Source: Jatrophihabitans sp. GAS493
GTDB lineage: Bacteria; Actinomycetota; Actinomycetes; Mycobacteriales; Jatrophihabitantaceae
Length of the DNA: 64,000 nucleotides
Reading direction: 5' to 3'
Assembly (NCBI RefSeq): GCF_900230215.1
Contig: NZ_LT907982.1
Span: 3,100,001-3,164,000, forward strand
The notes under the pieces are model-generated. The model worked only from the letters and a program-made list of their open reading frames with translations. It was not told where the DNA came from and ran no database searches. This document shows, one piece after another, positions 50,962 through 60,504 of the stretch. The translations under genes and the position numbers were made by a program. The first letter of the stretch is position 1. Each line of letters opens with the position of its first letter.

Positions 50962-51909
50962 TCAGCCAACCGCGGTGATGGCGCTGAGTTCCTCGCGCTC
51001 ACTCGCCGTTGGTCGCCACCGCCCGGCATCCACGTTGGCCTGCACCTGGGCGGCCGACGTGGCGCCGGCGATCACGCTGCTCACAGTTGGCTGGGCGGCC
51101 AGACCACCGATCGCCACCTCCAGCAGCGAGATCGAGCGGGCGTTCGCGAAGTACTCGAGCTTGTCGACGACGTCGAAGACCCGGTCGGTCAACTGTGCCT
51201 CGCGACCCCAGGCCTGCAACCGACTACCAGCCGGCGCCGCCTGCCCGCGGCGGTACTTGCCGGTGAGGATGCCACTGGCGAGGGGAAAGTAGGGGAGCAG
51301 CCCGAGGCCGTACTTCTGCAGGGCCGGAACGACGTCGGTCTCCACGCCCCGTTCGAGCAGGCTGTATTCGTTCTGAGCGCTGATGAAGTGCTCGTAGCCG
51401 CGAGTGCGGGCGATCCACTCGGCGTCGGCGACCTGCCAACCACTGAAGTTCGAGTGACCCAGGTAGCGCACCTTGCCGCTGCGCACCAGGTCGGTGAGCG
51501 CCGCGAGCGTCTCCTCTATCGGAGTGAGCGGATCGGGGCGATGCAGCTGGTACAGGTCGATCCAATCCGTCTGCAGCAGCCGTAGTGACCGCTCCACCGC
51601 CCGCTGGATGTACCGACGTGACCCGCGCGCGCCCCAGTCCTCGCCGTTGGCGCCGTTGAGGTCGGAGCCGAACTTCGTCGCCAGCACGATCGAGTCCCGG
51701 TCCTTGCCCAGCAGTTCGCCCAGGCGCTGCTCGGAGAGGCCGTAGGAGTCGGCGGTGTCGAAGAGCGTGATGCCGGCGTCGAGTGCGGCATGGACGACCT
51801 CGCGACTCTCATCGGCATCCAACTTGAAGCCGAGATTGTTGCAGCCCAAGCCCACGTCGGAGACGACCAGGCCGGAGTTTCCGAGTCGGCGGAACCCAAT
51901 ATCAGACAT
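50962..51909 (-). CDS. Aldo/keto reductase (YajO / AKR11-13-like)
   Basis: A 315-residue NADPH-dependent reductase of the (beta/alpha)8 AKR family. The catalytic tetrad is visible: Asp in LFDTADSYG, Tyr in the same motif, Lys in LATKFGSD, and His in DLYQLHRPDP. SVIAGATSAAQVQANVDA is the nucleotide-binding C-terminal part. ATG 51909 (MSDIGFRRLGNSGL) is chosen; the frame extends 66 codons further, antisense to gmk. It lies on the opposite strand between pyrF and gmk, where many actinobacteria carry mihF. Confidence 0.92.
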   Translation of the reverse strand: MSDIGFRRLGNSGLVVSDVGLGCNNLGFKLDADESREVVHAALDAGITLFDTADSYGLSEQRLGELLGKDRDSIVLATKFGSDLNGANGEDWGARGSRRYIQRAVERSLRLLQTDWIDLYQLHRPDPLTPIEETLAALTDLVRSGKVRYLGHSNFSGWQVADAEWIARTRGYEHFISAQNEYSLLERGVETDVVPALQKYGLGLLPYFPLASGILTGKYRRGQAAPAGSRLQAWGREAQLTDRVFDVVDKLEYFANARSISLLEVAIGGLAAQPTVSSVIAGATSAAQVQANVDAGRWRPTASEREELSAITAVG

Positions 51910-51997
51910 GATCGCGACGTTACCGGGTGCCCGGTGAACGGCCTTCGGGGCCCGTTCGAGTTCACGCTCGCTGCGTCCGCGCGGTATCTTCCCGAAC

Positions 51998-52558
51998 ATG
52001 ACCGCTCGACTGACCGTGCTCTCAGGACCGTCCGGCGTCGGCAAGGGAACCGTCGTCTCGGCCATCCGGCGCGCGTACCCGCAGATCTGGGTCTCGGTCT
52101 CGGCCACGACCCGCAGCCCACGCCCGGGTGAGCGCGATGGCGTCGAATACAGCTTCGTGGACCGCGAGCGCTTCGAGGAACTGATCCGGCAGTCCGCACT
52201 ACTGGAGTACGCCGAGTTCGCCGGAAATCTCTACGGGACGCCGCGGGAGCCGGTGCTGCGACGGCTGGAGCAGGCCGAACCGACGCTGCTCGAGATCGAG
52301 CTGCAGGGGGCCCGCCAGGTCCGGGAGGCGATGCCGGACGCGCAGTTCGTATTCCTGGCCCCGCCGTCCTGGGCCGAATTGGAGCGGCGCCTGATCGGGC
52401 GCGGCACCGAGTCCAGCGAGGTCATCGATGCGAGACTGGCTCGGGCCAAGATCGAGCTGGACGCCGGTGACGAATTCGACAAGATCGTCGTCAACGACGA
52501 TGTCAGCGAGACTGCGGCCCAGTTGGTATCATTGATCGAGTCTGTCTGCAGTAAATAG
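51998..52558 (+). CDS. gmk: Guanylate kinase
   Basis: A 186-residue kinase converting GMP to GDP. The P-loop is [15 protein letters not shown]-binding residues are in [20 protein letters not shown], and the lid arginines in [20 protein letters not shown]. In actinobacteria it normally forms a block with rpoZ and coaBC, as here. A 171-bp spacer separates it from rpoZ. Confidence 0.97.
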   Translation: MTARLTVLSGPSGVGKGTVVSAIRRAYPQIWVSVSATTRSPRPGERDGVEYSFVDRERFEELIRQSALLEYAEFAGNLYGTPREPVLRRLEQAEPTLLEIELQGARQVREAMPDAQFVFLAPPSWAELERRLIGRGTESSEVIDARLARAKIELDAGDEFDKIVVNDDVSETAAQLVSLIESVCSK

Positions 52559-52585
52559 CCGCGCTGCAGCTCTGTTCGTACCCAG

Positions 52586-52630
52586 CAGCTGTGTTCACCA
52601 GCTGTTTAGCCAGCTGTATTAGCTAGCTGC
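52586..52630 (+). repeat. Array of CAGCTG-containing repeats in the rpoZ leader
   Basis: YAGCTG occurs at 52586, 52599, 52611 and 52624, 12-13 bp apart, with similar flanks (TGTTYA, TGTATTAGC). Further AGCTGC/CTGCAG words occur at 52564 and 52678-52705. The 171-bp gmk-rpoZ spacer is thus strongly enriched in one word. It may be a regulatory array or a structured leader. Confidence 0.6.
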
Positions 52631-52729
52631 TGCGGGTCCGTAGCGGCAGCCGGCGAGCAGAGGCAGACAAGTTAGAAAGCTGCAGTTCCAGCTACTGCCT
52701 GCAGCAACCCGAAACTGAGAAGGTTATCT

Positions 52730-52993
52730 GTGTCCGGAATCGTGTCCGCACCCGAAGGCATCACCAACCCGCCGATCGACGAGCTCCTCGACCGTACCCA
52801 GTCGAAGTACGCCCTGGTCATCATCGCCGCCAAGCGAGCGCGCCAGGTCAACGCGTACTACAGCCAGCTCGGTGACGGCCTGCTCGAGTACGTCGGACCG
52901 CTCGTCGACACCGCCCCGCAGGAGAAGCCGCTCTCGATCGCGCTCCGCGAGATCAACAGCGACCTGATCGAATTCAAGCCCTCCGAAGGCTGA
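52730..52993 (+). CDS. rpoZ: RNA polymerase omega subunit
   Basis: An 87-residue omega subunit that aids RNA polymerase assembly. [20 protein letters not shown], then [14 protein letters not shown] and [17 protein letters not shown] are typical actinobacterial omega sequence. GTG 52730 is preceded by AGAAGG. It sits between gmk and coaBC as usual. Confidence 0.96.
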   Translation: MSGIVSAPEGITNPPIDELLDRTQSKYALVIIAAKRARQVNAYYSQLGDGLLEYVGPLVDTAPQEKPLSIALREINSDLIEFKPSEG

Positions 52994-53069
52994 CCCATCA
53001 CCGTCCGGTGGCCGGTTGCAGTTATCTGCGCATCAGTCTGACCGTCTCGACGGCGAAGGTCGGTGACTC

Positions 53070-54308
53070 ATGAGTGATTCGAACGCTTCGGCGGGCTCGG
53101 CTCCGGCCCGCATCGTCCTCGGCGTAGGCGGCGGAATCGCCGCGTACAAGATCGCCGATGCGCTGCGCAAGTTCGTCGAGGCCGGCCACGACGTCGTCGT
53201 GGTGCCGACCGAATCGGCGTTGAAGTTCGTCGGCGCCCCGACCTGGGCCGCGCTCTCCCACAACCCGGTGGCCACCGATGTCTGGTCGCACGCCGAGGAC
53301 GTCCCGCACGTCCGTATCGGTCGGGAGGCCGACATCGTCGTGGTGGCACCGGCCACCGCCGATCTGCTGGCCAAAGCAGCCAACGGGTTGGCTGACGATC
53401 TGCTGACCAACACCCTCCTCACCGCCCGCTGTCCGGTCCTCTTCGTCCCGGCCATGCACACGGAGATGTGGGAACACCCAGCCACCGTCGCCAACGTGGC
53501 CACGTTGCGCCAGCGGGGGGCCACCGTGCTCGAGCCGGCGAGCGGCCGGCTGACCGGCGCCGACACCGGCAAGGGCCGGATGCCGGAACCGCTGGAGATC
53601 GTCCGTACCGCGCAACTACTACTAACCCGGGCCGACGCCCTGCCGCTGGATCTCGTCGGTCGCAGCGTCCTGATCAGTGCCGGCGGTACCCGCGAACCAC
53701 TCGATCCGGTGCGTTTCCTGGGCAATGCCTCCTCGGGCAAGCAGGGGTACGCGCTGGCCGCCGTCGCCGCCGCCCGGGGCGCAGCCCGGGTCACCCTGGT
53801 CGCCGCCAATGTCGAACTGCCCACGCCGGCCGGTGTCGAGGTGATTCGCGTCGGCACGGCGGCCCAACTGCACGACGCCGTGCTGAAGGCCGCCGTCTCG
53901 GCTGACGTCGTCGTGATGGCGGCCGCCGTCGCTGACTTCCGGCCGATCAACGCCGGGGCCTTCAAGATCAAGAAGTCCGGCGACGAGCCGGCGCCGGTCG
54001 TACTGGAGAAGAATGCGGACGTGCTCGCTGAGTTGGTGGCCACCCGGCGGCCGGGGCAGCTACTGGTCGGGTTCGCCGCCGAGACCGGCGACGAGCAGGG
54101 TGACGTGCTCCACCACGGGCGGCAGAAGCTGGCCCGCAAACGCTGCGATCTCCTCGTGGTGAACGCGGTCGGAGCCGACAAGGCCTTCGGACGTGACGAC
54201 AACGCCGGCGTCATCCTGGGCGCCGACGGCAGCGAACGAACCATTGACCCCGGGCCGAAGAACCTCTTCGCGGCCGCGGTCTGGGACGCTGTGGCCGACC
54301 TTTGGTGA
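53070..54308 (+). CDS. coaBC: Bifunctional phosphopantothenoylcysteine decarboxylase / synthetase
   Basis: A 412-residue fusion. CoaC (residues 1-185) is an FMN flavoprotein (GVGGGIAAYKIADALRKF; PAMHTEMWEHPAT with the PxMNxxMW-type motif, here H for N). CoaB (from about 190) has LISAGGTREPLDPVRFLGNA, then SSGKQGYALA, and AAAVADFRP. Together they make 4'-phosphopantetheine from phosphopantothenate for CoA. Confidence 0.96.
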   Translation: MSDSNASAGSAPARIVLGVGGGIAAYKIADALRKFVEAGHDVVVVPTESALKFVGAPTWAALSHNPVATDVWSHAEDVPHVRIGREADIVVVAPATADLLAKAANGLADDLLTNTLLTARCPVLFVPAMHTEMWEHPATVANVATLRQRGATVLEPASGRLTGADTGKGRMPEPLEIVRTAQLLLTRADALPLDLVGRSVLISAGGTREPLDPVRFLGNASSGKQGYALAAVAAARGAARVTLVAANVELPTPAGVEVIRVGTAAQLHDAVLKAAVSADVVVMAAAVADFRPINAGAFKIKKSGDEPAPVVLEKNADVLAELVATRRPGQLLVGFAAETGDEQGDVLHHGRQKLARKRCDLLVVNAVGADKAFGRDDNAGVILGADGSERTIDPGPKNLFAAAVWDAVADLW

Positions 54309-54312
54309 CCCG

Positions 54313-54350
54313 GTCGCAGTGTCGAATCGGCACTGCGTCGGCACTGCGAC
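54313..54350 (+). terminator. Hairpin after coaBC with alternative 3' arms
   Basis: GTCGCAGTG (54313-54321) can pair perfectly with CACTGCGAC (54342-54350) or, less completely, with the duplicate CACTGCGTC at 54331. TCGGCACTGCG is repeated in tandem. It lies 5 bp after the coaBC stop and probably ends transcription. Otherwise nothing was recognised in the 210-bp spacer to metK. Confidence 0.4.
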
Positions 54351-54518
54351 AGTGGCGATGCCAGGGTTTCCCCACCAAGCGGATAGAGTTCAACCGGAAA
54401 TCGCGGGTCAAGCGCGTCTGCTCGGCCCGCACTCAGCACTTCAGCACGACGGTTCCGTACGAACCGGCTAGGTAATCGACCAAACCCGTCCCAAGAGACA
54501 TTGACACACGGAGAAGCT

Positions 54519-55712
54519 GTGACTCGCCGCCTTTTCACGTCCGAATCCGTCACCGAAGGGCACCCGGACAAGATCGCTGACCAGATCAGCGACTCCATCC
54601 TGGACGCCCTCCTGGCGCAAGACCCGTCCAGCCGCGTAGCAGTAGAGACGCTGATCACCACCGGCCAGGTACACGTCGCCGGTGAGGTGACCACGGACGC
54701 CTACGTCGACATCGCGACGATCGTCCGTGAGCGCATCCTGGAGATCGGCTACGACTCGTCGCGTAAGGGCTTCGACGGTGCCTCCTGTGGCGTCAACATC
54801 GCCATCGGCGCGCAGTCTCCGGACATCGCCCAGGGTGTCGACGACGCTTACGAAGCCCGCGTTGAGGGCGATGAGGACCCGCTGGACAAGCAGGGGGCCG
54901 GCGACCAGGGCTTGATGTTCGGCTTCGCCTGCGACGAGACCCCGGAGCTCATGCCACTGCCGATCGCGCTCGCGCACCGGCTCTCGCAGCGCCTCTCGGC
55001 CGTCCGCAAGGACGGTTCGGTCGCCTACCTGCGTCCGGACGGCAAGACCCAGGTCACCATCGAGTACATCGACGGCAAGCCGACCCGTCTGGACACCGTC
55101 GTCGTCTCCAGCCAGCACGCGGCCGACATCGATCTCGAGACCCTGCTCAAGCCGGACATCGCCGAACTGGTCGTCGCGCCTGAGCTCGAGGCCCTCGGCC
55201 TCGACACCGAGGGGTACCGCCTGCTGGTGAACCCGACCGGCCGCTTCGAGATCGGCGGCCCGATGGGCGACGCCGGTCTCACCGGCCGCAAGATCATCGT
55301 CGACACCTACGGCGGCTACGCCCGCCACGGTGGTGGCGCCTTCTCCGGCAAGGACCCGTCGAAGGTCGACCGTTCGGCGGCATACGCGCTGCGCTGGGTC
55401 GCCAAGAACGTCGTCGCGGCGAAGCTGGCCAGCAAGGTGGAGGTGCAGGTCGCCTACGCGATCGGAAAGGCCGAGCCGGTTGGCCTCTTCATCGAGACTT
55501 TCGGTACCGAGACGGTCGACCCCGAGCGCATCGCCGAAGCGATCTCGCAGACCTTCGACCTGCGCCCGGCCGCCATCATCCGTGACCTGGACCTGAAGCG
55601 CCCGATCTATGCGGCCACCGCAGCCTACGGTCACTTCGGCCGCGAACTCCCGGAGTTCACCTGGGAGCGCACCGATCGTGCGGAGCAGCTGGCGAAGCTC
55701 GCCAACGGCTAA
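54519..55712 (+). CDS. metK: S-adenosylmethionine synthetase
   Basis: A 397-residue enzyme making SAM from methionine and ATP. Motifs are [20 protein letters not shown] at the N-terminus, [13 protein letters not shown] for the adenosine site, and the P-loop-like [19 protein letters not shown] 54519 follows GGAGAAG closely and gives the normal N-terminus [10 protein letters not shown]; a TTG at 54501 is in frame but less likely. No SAM riboswitch was recognised upstream. Confidence 0.97.
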   Translation: MTRRLFTSESVTEGHPDKIADQISDSILDALLAQDPSSRVAVETLITTGQVHVAGEVTTDAYVDIATIVRERILEIGYDSSRKGFDGASCGVNIAIGAQSPDIAQGVDDAYEARVEGDEDPLDKQGAGDQGLMFGFACDETPELMPLPIALAHRLSQRLSAVRKDGSVAYLRPDGKTQVTIEYIDGKPTRLDTVVVSSQHAADIDLETLLKPDIAELVVAPELEALGLDTEGYRLLVNPTGRFEIGGPMGDAGLTGRKIIVDTYGGYARHGGGAFSGKDPSKVDRSAAYALRWVAKNVVAAKLASKVEVQVAYAIGKAEPVGLFIETFGTETVDPERIAEAISQTFDLRPAAIIRDLDLKRPIYAATAAYGHFGRELPEFTWERTDRAEQLAKLANG

Positions 55713-55724
55713 TTTCGCGTCCGG

Positions 55725-55754
55725 CGCGACCGTGCGCCGATTCGCCCGGTCGCG
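55725..55754 (+). terminator. Hairpin terminator after metK
   Basis: CGCGACCG (55725-55732) and its complement (55747-55754) form an 8-bp stem with a 14-nt loop, 12 bp after the metK stop. Confidence 0.45.
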
Positions 55755-55792
55755 TCAACCGTGAGGTCAACGATGTACCGATCCCGACAGCC

Positions 55793-57952
55793 GTGACAGA
55801 TACTGCAAACGCACTCGACGGAGCCCCGAGCGGGCCCCGTCGAGTGCGTTCTGTCGTTGCGGCCGAGTCCGCCGCCGGCTCACCGGGCAAGCAGGCGCTT
55901 CAGCGGGGTCCTGCGGCCCGCAGCGGTCGGGTGCCGGCCCCGTCGTTGCCGATCGCCCGGCTGATGGTGGACGTGCCGCTTCCGCATCTGGACCGGGCCT
56001 TCGACTACGTCGTTCCAGCGGACCTTGACGAGCAGGTCAGCGCCGGCTCCCGGGTACGAGTCCGCTTCTCCGGGCGTCTGGTCGACGCGTACGTCCTCGA
56101 GCGTCTGGAATCAAGCGATCACGGCGGGCGACTCGCCTTCGTCGAACGGGCGGTCGGGTCACAACCCGTGCTCACCCCGGCAACCAGTCGGCTCTTCCGC
56201 AGCGTCGCCGACCGGTGGGCCGGAAACTTCGTGGACGTGGTTCGCCTCGGCGTGCCACCACGCCACGCCAGAGCCGAGGCGGCCGCCCGGCTGACTCCGC
56301 CGGGCCCACTGCCGGCGATCCCGGCCGTGGCGACCGGCTGGTCGCGCTACGCCAACGCCGCCGGGTTCTTCACGTCGCTGGCCGAGGGTGGCGCGCCGCG
56401 GGCGATCTGGAGTGCGCTGCCGGGGGAGTCGTGGCCGCAGCGGCTGGCCGAAGCCGCGCACCAGAGTCTGAGCGTCGGCCGCGGGGTCCTGCTGGTCGTA
56501 CCGGACGCCCGCGATCTGAGCCGCCTGGACGCCGCCCTCACCGCTCATCTCGGCCCCGGCCACCACGTGGCCATCTCGGCCGACCTCGGCCCTGAGCAGC
56601 GGTATCGGCGCTGGCTGGCGGTGCTGCGCGGCGACGTCCGCGCCGTTATCGGCACCCGGTCGGCTGCCTTCGCGCCGGTGCAGGACCTCGGCCTCGTCGT
56701 CATCTGGGATGACGGGGACGACCTGCACTCCGAACCACGGGCGCCCTACCCGCACATGCGCGACGTCCTGGTGCTGCGCTCCGGACAGTCGCAGGCGGGA
56801 CTGCTGGTGGGCGGCTTCGCGCGTACGAGTGAGGCGGCCTACCTCGTGCAGAGCCGATGGGGTCAGGAGATTACGGCCGATCGCTCGGTCATCCGGTCCT
56901 CGTCACCGCGCATCTCGGCCGCCGGCGACGACTTTGAGGTGGCCCGGGATGCCGCCGCCAGTTCGGCACGGGTGCCCAGCCTGGCGATCCGGGCCGCTCG
57001 GGCCGCACTGACGGCCGGACGGCCGGTGTTGGTGCAGGTGCCTCGCCGGGGGTACGTCCCGGCGCTGGCCTGCGCACGCGACCGGACGCCGGCCCGCTGC
57101 ATGACCTGCGCCGGGCCGCTGGCCATGGGGTCGGGCGGTGGCCGGCCCGCCTGTCGCTGGTGTGGCCGTCCGGCCACCAACTGGGCCTGCCCGCGCTGCG
57201 GGTCTACGCGGCTTCGAGCCGTCGTCACCGGGTCGGCCCGCACCGCCGAGGAGTTCGGCCGGATGTTCGCCGGCACGGTGATCCGTCACTCCGGAGGTGA
57301 CTCGGTGCTGTCCGATGTGCAGGCGCAGCCGGAGATCATCATCGCGACTCCCGGGGCCGAGCCCGTGGCCGCCCAGGGCTACGGTGCGGCGCTCCTACTC
57401 GATGCCTGGTCGTCGCTGTCCCGTCCTGAACTCAATGCCGGCGAGGAGGCACTGCGCCGCTGGGCGAATGCCGTTGCCCTGGTGCGGGCCGACGGTGAGG
57501 TCGTCGTGGTCGCCGATTCCTCGCTTCCGGTGGTGCAGGCCCTCATCCGCTGGGACCCGGCCGGATTTGTCGAGCGTGAACTACCTGACCGGCACGCGCT
57601 GCGGTTTCCGCCCTATGCCCGGTTGGCCAAGCTGACCGGGCCGGCCCATGCCGTCGAGGATCTGCTGCAGCAGGTCCAGATGCCGGTGAACTCCGAGGTG
57701 ATCGGCACCATCACGGTGGATGAGCCACCGACCGCGCCGTCCGGCTCCCGGGCGCTGGGCGCCGGTGCGGGAGCGGAGAGAGCGGGAGTGGGGGGAGCGG
57801 GAGTGGAGCCGGTGGAGCGAGCCATGGTGCGCTCGGCCCGTATGTCCGGCGGCGAGCTGGCGGCGGCACTGAAGGCCGCCGCGGCCGTCCGTTCGGCCCG
57901 CAAAGCGGCCGACGTTGTAAAGATCGAGTTGGATCCGACCGAACTCTTCTGA
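55793..57952 (+). CDS. priA: PriA-like primosomal protein N', apparently without helicase motifs
   Basis: 719 residues. The N-terminal 3' DNA-end-binding domain starts near residue 54 (IARLMVDVPLPHLDRAFDYV). At the positions of Walker A and DEAH, the protein has ALPGESW (about 208) and DDGDD (306-310), so no GKT or DExH is present. The zinc-binding cysteines remain (436, 439, 454, 457, 466, 469). Actinobacterial PriA proteins are generally thought to lack helicase activity and to act as scaffolds in replication restart. An extended 50-residue N-terminus and a Gly/Ala/Glu-rich stretch near residue 665 are specific features. It uses GTG 55793. Confidence 0.9.
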   Translation: MTDTANALDGAPSGPRRVRSVVAAESAAGSPGKQALQRGPAARSGRVPAPSLPIARLMVDVPLPHLDRAFDYVVPADLDEQVSAGSRVRVRFSGRLVDAYVLERLESSDHGGRLAFVERAVGSQPVLTPATSRLFRSVADRWAGNFVDVVRLGVPPRHARAEAAARLTPPGPLPAIPAVATGWSRYANAAGFFTSLAEGGAPRAIWSALPGESWPQRLAEAAHQSLSVGRGVLLVVPDARDLSRLDAALTAHLGPGHHVAISADLGPEQRYRRWLAVLRGDVRAVIGTRSAAFAPVQDLGLVVIWDDGDDLHSEPRAPYPHMRDVLVLRSGQSQAGLLVGGFARTSEAAYLVQSRWGQEITADRSVIRSSSPRISAAGDDFEVARDAAASSARVPSLAIRAARAALTAGRPVLVQVPRRGYVPALACARDRTPARCMTCAGPLAMGSGGGRPACRWCGRPATNWACPRCGSTRLRAVVTGSARTAEEFGRMFAGTVIRHSGGDSVLSDVQAQPEIIIATPGAEPVAAQGYGAALLLDAWSSLSRPELNAGEEALRRWANAVALVRADGEVVVVADSSLPVVQALIRWDPAGFVERELPDRHALRFPPYARLAKLTGPAHAVEDLLQQVQMPVNSEVIGTITVDEPPTAPSGSRALGAGAGAERAGVGGAGVEPVERAMVRSARMSGGELAAALKAAAAVRSARKAADVVKIELDPTELF

Positions 57953-57955
57953 CTT

Positions 57956-57980
57956 AAAAAGTCGCCGTACTGGCGGGTAG
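57956..57980 (-). terminator. Possible terminator of the GntR gene
   Basis: On the minus strand a short CGCC/GGCG stem with a 5-nt loop is followed by TTTTT, just after the regulator's stop. The stem is weak, so confidence is low. Confidence 0.3.
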
Positions 57981-57986
57981 CCGCGC

Positions 57987-58754
57987 TCAGCCGGTGAGCA
58001 GTGACAGCTCGAAACTGTAGCGACTCGCGACATAGATATGGGTGGCGTACTCGACCACCGCGCCTCGCTGGTCGTGGGTCGTGCGCTGCATGGTGAGCAG
58101 TGCTGCGTTGCGCCGCTCGTCCAGCAGTCGAGCCTCCGCCGCGGTCGCGTTGCGAGCTCCGATCGCCTGGTTGGCCGAGTGGAGTCGGACCCCACGTTCT
58201 CGCATTATGGCGTAGAGACCGCGCTCCTCGAGGGCCTCCGAACTCATAGCTCCAGTGGCCTGCGGAAGGTAGTTGGTCAAGCGGGCGATCGGCTGACCCA
58301 TCGCTCCGCGCAGGCGCACGATTTCGATGACCGACTCACCCGGACTGATCTGCAATGCCCCGGAGATATCAGGGGATGCGGGTCCAGTCCGGTTTGAGAT
58401 GACGCGTGTCGTCGGGGTCTTGCCGCTGCGCAGCAGGTCGTCATACAGGCTGCTCAACTCCAACGGTCGCCGCATCCGATTGGAGACGACCCGCGTGCCG
58501 GCACCGCGCTGCCGCACGATCACGCCCTTCTCCACCAGGTACTCCATCGCGTGCCGCACGGTGGGTCGCGACATACCCAATCGCTCGGCCAGATCCAGCT
58601 CAGTCTCGACCCGCATTCCGGGGGTCAGGCGGCCGTCCAGGATGGCGGTCTCGATCTGCTGCGCGAGTTGGAAATAGAGCGGAACGGGTGTGGACCGGTC
58701 GACGGTGAGTCGACTGAAGACGCCCGCTGAAGCGTCGTTTGACTGTGCTGGCAT
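57987..58754 (-). CDS. GntR/HutC-family regulator, probably IolR-like
   Basis: 255 residues. A winged HTH (VPLYFQLAQQIETAILDGRL, MRVETELDLAERLGMSRPTV, GVIVRQRGAGTRVV) is followed by a UTRA ligand-binding domain (GPASPDISGALQISPGESVI, IVRLRGAMGQPIARLTNYLP). It is divergent from a methylmalonate-semialdehyde dehydrogenase and inositol-type transport genes. A sequence in the spacer fits the corynebacterial IolR site, so it is probably the repressor of this locus. ATG 58754 is preferred; the 18 extra codons upstream would run through the operator. Confidence 0.85.
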   Translation of the reverse strand: MPAQSNDASAGVFSRLTVDRSTPVPLYFQLAQQIETAILDGRLTPGMRVETELDLAERLGMSRPTVRHAMEYLVEKGVIVRQRGAGTRVVSNRMRRPLELSSLYDDLLRSGKTPTTRVISNRTGPASPDISGALQISPGESVIEIVRLRGAMGQPIARLTNYLPQATGAMSSEALEERGLYAIMRERGVRLHSANQAIGARNATAAEARLLDERRNAALLTMQRTTHDQRGAVVEYATHIYVASRYSFELSLLTG

Positions 58755-58797
58755 GGCCCAAGTATGGCAATCACTATTGACAATGTCGATGTTTGTT

Positions 58798-58833
58798 TGT
58801 CTTGACAATCGGTTGCCACGAGAGGTTCTATTT
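58798..58833 (+). promoter_or_regulatory. IolR-type operator overlapping a -35-like element
   Basis: TGTCTTGACA (58798-58807) fits KGWCHTRACA, the site pattern described for the GntR regulator IolR of Corynebacterium, at all positions. It contains TTGACA, a perfect -35, with -10-like TTCTAT at 58827-58832 (19-bp spacing). A second TTGACA occurs at 58777-58782. The site lies 44 bp upstream of the regulator start and about 150 bp before the dehydrogenase gene. Confidence 0.55.
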
Positions 58834-58955
58834 CGTTGGTGTTACACGTAGGCCCTCCGGCGTAAGTGACGGAGTGGTGGCTGGCGCTGGGGTACGCGGC
58901 GCATTCCCGCATGACGGACGAGCAGTCGGAGCGCATCCGACGAAGGAGACATCGA

Positions 58956-60452
58956 GTGAAGACGATCAAGCATTGGCTCAACGGCGAGATCTGGGAGGGA
59001 ACGTCGACGCGGACGTCCACGGTGTTCAATCCCGCGCTCGGCACCCAGCAGGCCGAGGTCCTGCTGGCGTCGAAGGCCGATGTCGACACAGTCGCCGCGG
59101 CATCTCGCGACGCCTACGAGCTGTGGTCGCAGTCGTCGCTGAGTCAGCGCACCAAGGTGCTCTTTGCCTTCCGCGAGCTGGTCAACGGTCACATCGACGA
59201 GCTGGCCGAGTTGATCACCGATGAGCACGGCAAGGTGCTCTCGGACGCGGCCGGAGAGATCCAGCGCGGGCTGGAGGTGGTGGAGTTCGCCTGTGGAATT
59301 CCGACGCTGCTGAAGGGCGACTACAGCGACCAGGTCTCGACGAACGTCGACACCTACTCCTTCCGTGAGCCGCTCGGAGTGGTCTCCGGAATCACCCCCT
59401 TCAACTTTCCGGTCATGGTGCCGATGTGGATGCATCCCGTCGCCATCGCCTGTGGCAATTCCTTCGTTCTCAAGCCCAGTGAGCGAGACCCCTCAGCCTC
59501 GATGTTGATCGCCGAGCTCTGGAAGCGGGCCGGTTTGCCCGACGGCGTCTTCAACGTCGTCCACGGTGACAAGGAGGCGGTCGACGCCATCCTCGATTCG
59601 CCCGATATCGCTGCAGTCTCCTTCGTCGGCTCGACGCCGATCGCCCGTTACATCCACGAGCGTGCCTCGGCCACCGGTAAGCGTGTCCAGGCCCTGGGTG
59701 GGGCGAAGAACCACGCGATCGTCCTCCCGGATGCCGATATCGACTTCGCCGCCAAGCACCTGGTCGCCGCAGCCTTCGGCTCCGCCGGTGAGCGCTGCAT
59801 GGCGATCTCGGCCGCCGTCGCGGTCGGCAGCGCCGGCGATTCGGTGGTCGAGGCGGTCACCGCACTGGCCGCGGATGTCAAAGTCGGGTCGGGCCGGGAC
59901 ACCGACAATGAGATGGGACCGGTCGTCACCGCCGCAGCTCGGGATCGCATTGTCGGCCTCATCTCGACCGGCGAACGCCAGGGCGCCAAGCTGACCGCCG
60001 ACGGCCGTGAGGTGGTGATCCCCGGCTATGAGAGCGGCTACTTCGTCGGGCCGACCGTCCTGGACAACGTGACCACCGACATGGACGTCTACCGGGAGGA
60101 GATCTTCGGCCCGGTACTCGCGGTGCTCCGAGCGGAAACCGTCGACGAGGCGATTGCGCTGATCAACGCCAACCCCTACGGAAACGGGACGGCCATCTTC
60201 ACCTCCAGCGGCAGCGCCGCGCGCAAGTTCCAACGTGGCGTAAAAGTCGGGATGATCGGCATCAACGTGCCTGTCCCGGTGCCGATGGCGTACTACTCGT
60301 TCGGTGGCTGGAAGGACTCGCTCTTCGGCGACAAACACGTACACGGTCCAGAGGGTGTCTCGTTCTACACCCGAGCCAAGGTAGTGACCGCGCGCTGGCC
60401 GGAGGAGCACCACGCAGCCGACGCGAGTTACCACTTTCCGACGTCAAAGTAA
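58956..60452 (+). CDS. mmsA: Methylmalonate-semialdehyde dehydrogenase (CoA-acylating)
   Basis: 498 residues of the aldehyde dehydrogenase superfamily, oxidising (methyl)malonate semialdehyde to propionyl- or acetyl-CoA, the last step of myo-inositol and valine breakdown. Catalytic Cys281 is in GSAGERCMAIS. The usual general-base Glu is replaced by Asn252 in LGGAKNHAIV, as expected for the CoA-acylating group. PFNFPVMVPMWMHPVAIACG and SLFGDKHVHGPEG are other signatures. GTG 58956 has AAGGAGA upstream. In this locus it corresponds to iolA. A 52-bp gap leads to the transporter. Confidence 0.93.
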   Translation: MKTIKHWLNGEIWEGTSTRTSTVFNPALGTQQAEVLLASKADVDTVAAASRDAYELWSQSSLSQRTKVLFAFRELVNGHIDELAELITDEHGKVLSDAAGEIQRGLEVVEFACGIPTLLKGDYSDQVSTNVDTYSFREPLGVVSGITPFNFPVMVPMWMHPVAIACGNSFVLKPSERDPSASMLIAELWKRAGLPDGVFNVVHGDKEAVDAILDSPDIAAVSFVGSTPIARYIHERASATGKRVQALGGAKNHAIVLPDADIDFAAKHLVAAAFGSAGERCMAISAAVAVGSAGDSVVEAVTALAADVKVGSGRDTDNEMGPVVTAAARDRIVGLISTGERQGAKLTADGREVVIPGYESGYFVGPTVLDNVTTDMDVYREEIFGPVLAVLRAETVDEAIALINANPYGNGTAIFTSSGSAARKFQRGVKVGMIGINVPVPVPMAYYSFGGWKDSLFGDKHVHGPEGVSFYTRAKVVTARWPEEHHAADASYHFPTSK

Positions 60453-60504
60453 GGCTTCGTCAATCGAGGCTCAAGGTTTAACCCTATCCCGAAAGGGGAA
60501 AGTC

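Noticed and set aside
54309-54518. Possible SAM riboswitch before metK
   Set aside because: No conserved SAM aptamer elements were recognisable; only a terminator-like hairpin and a short direct repeat were seen.
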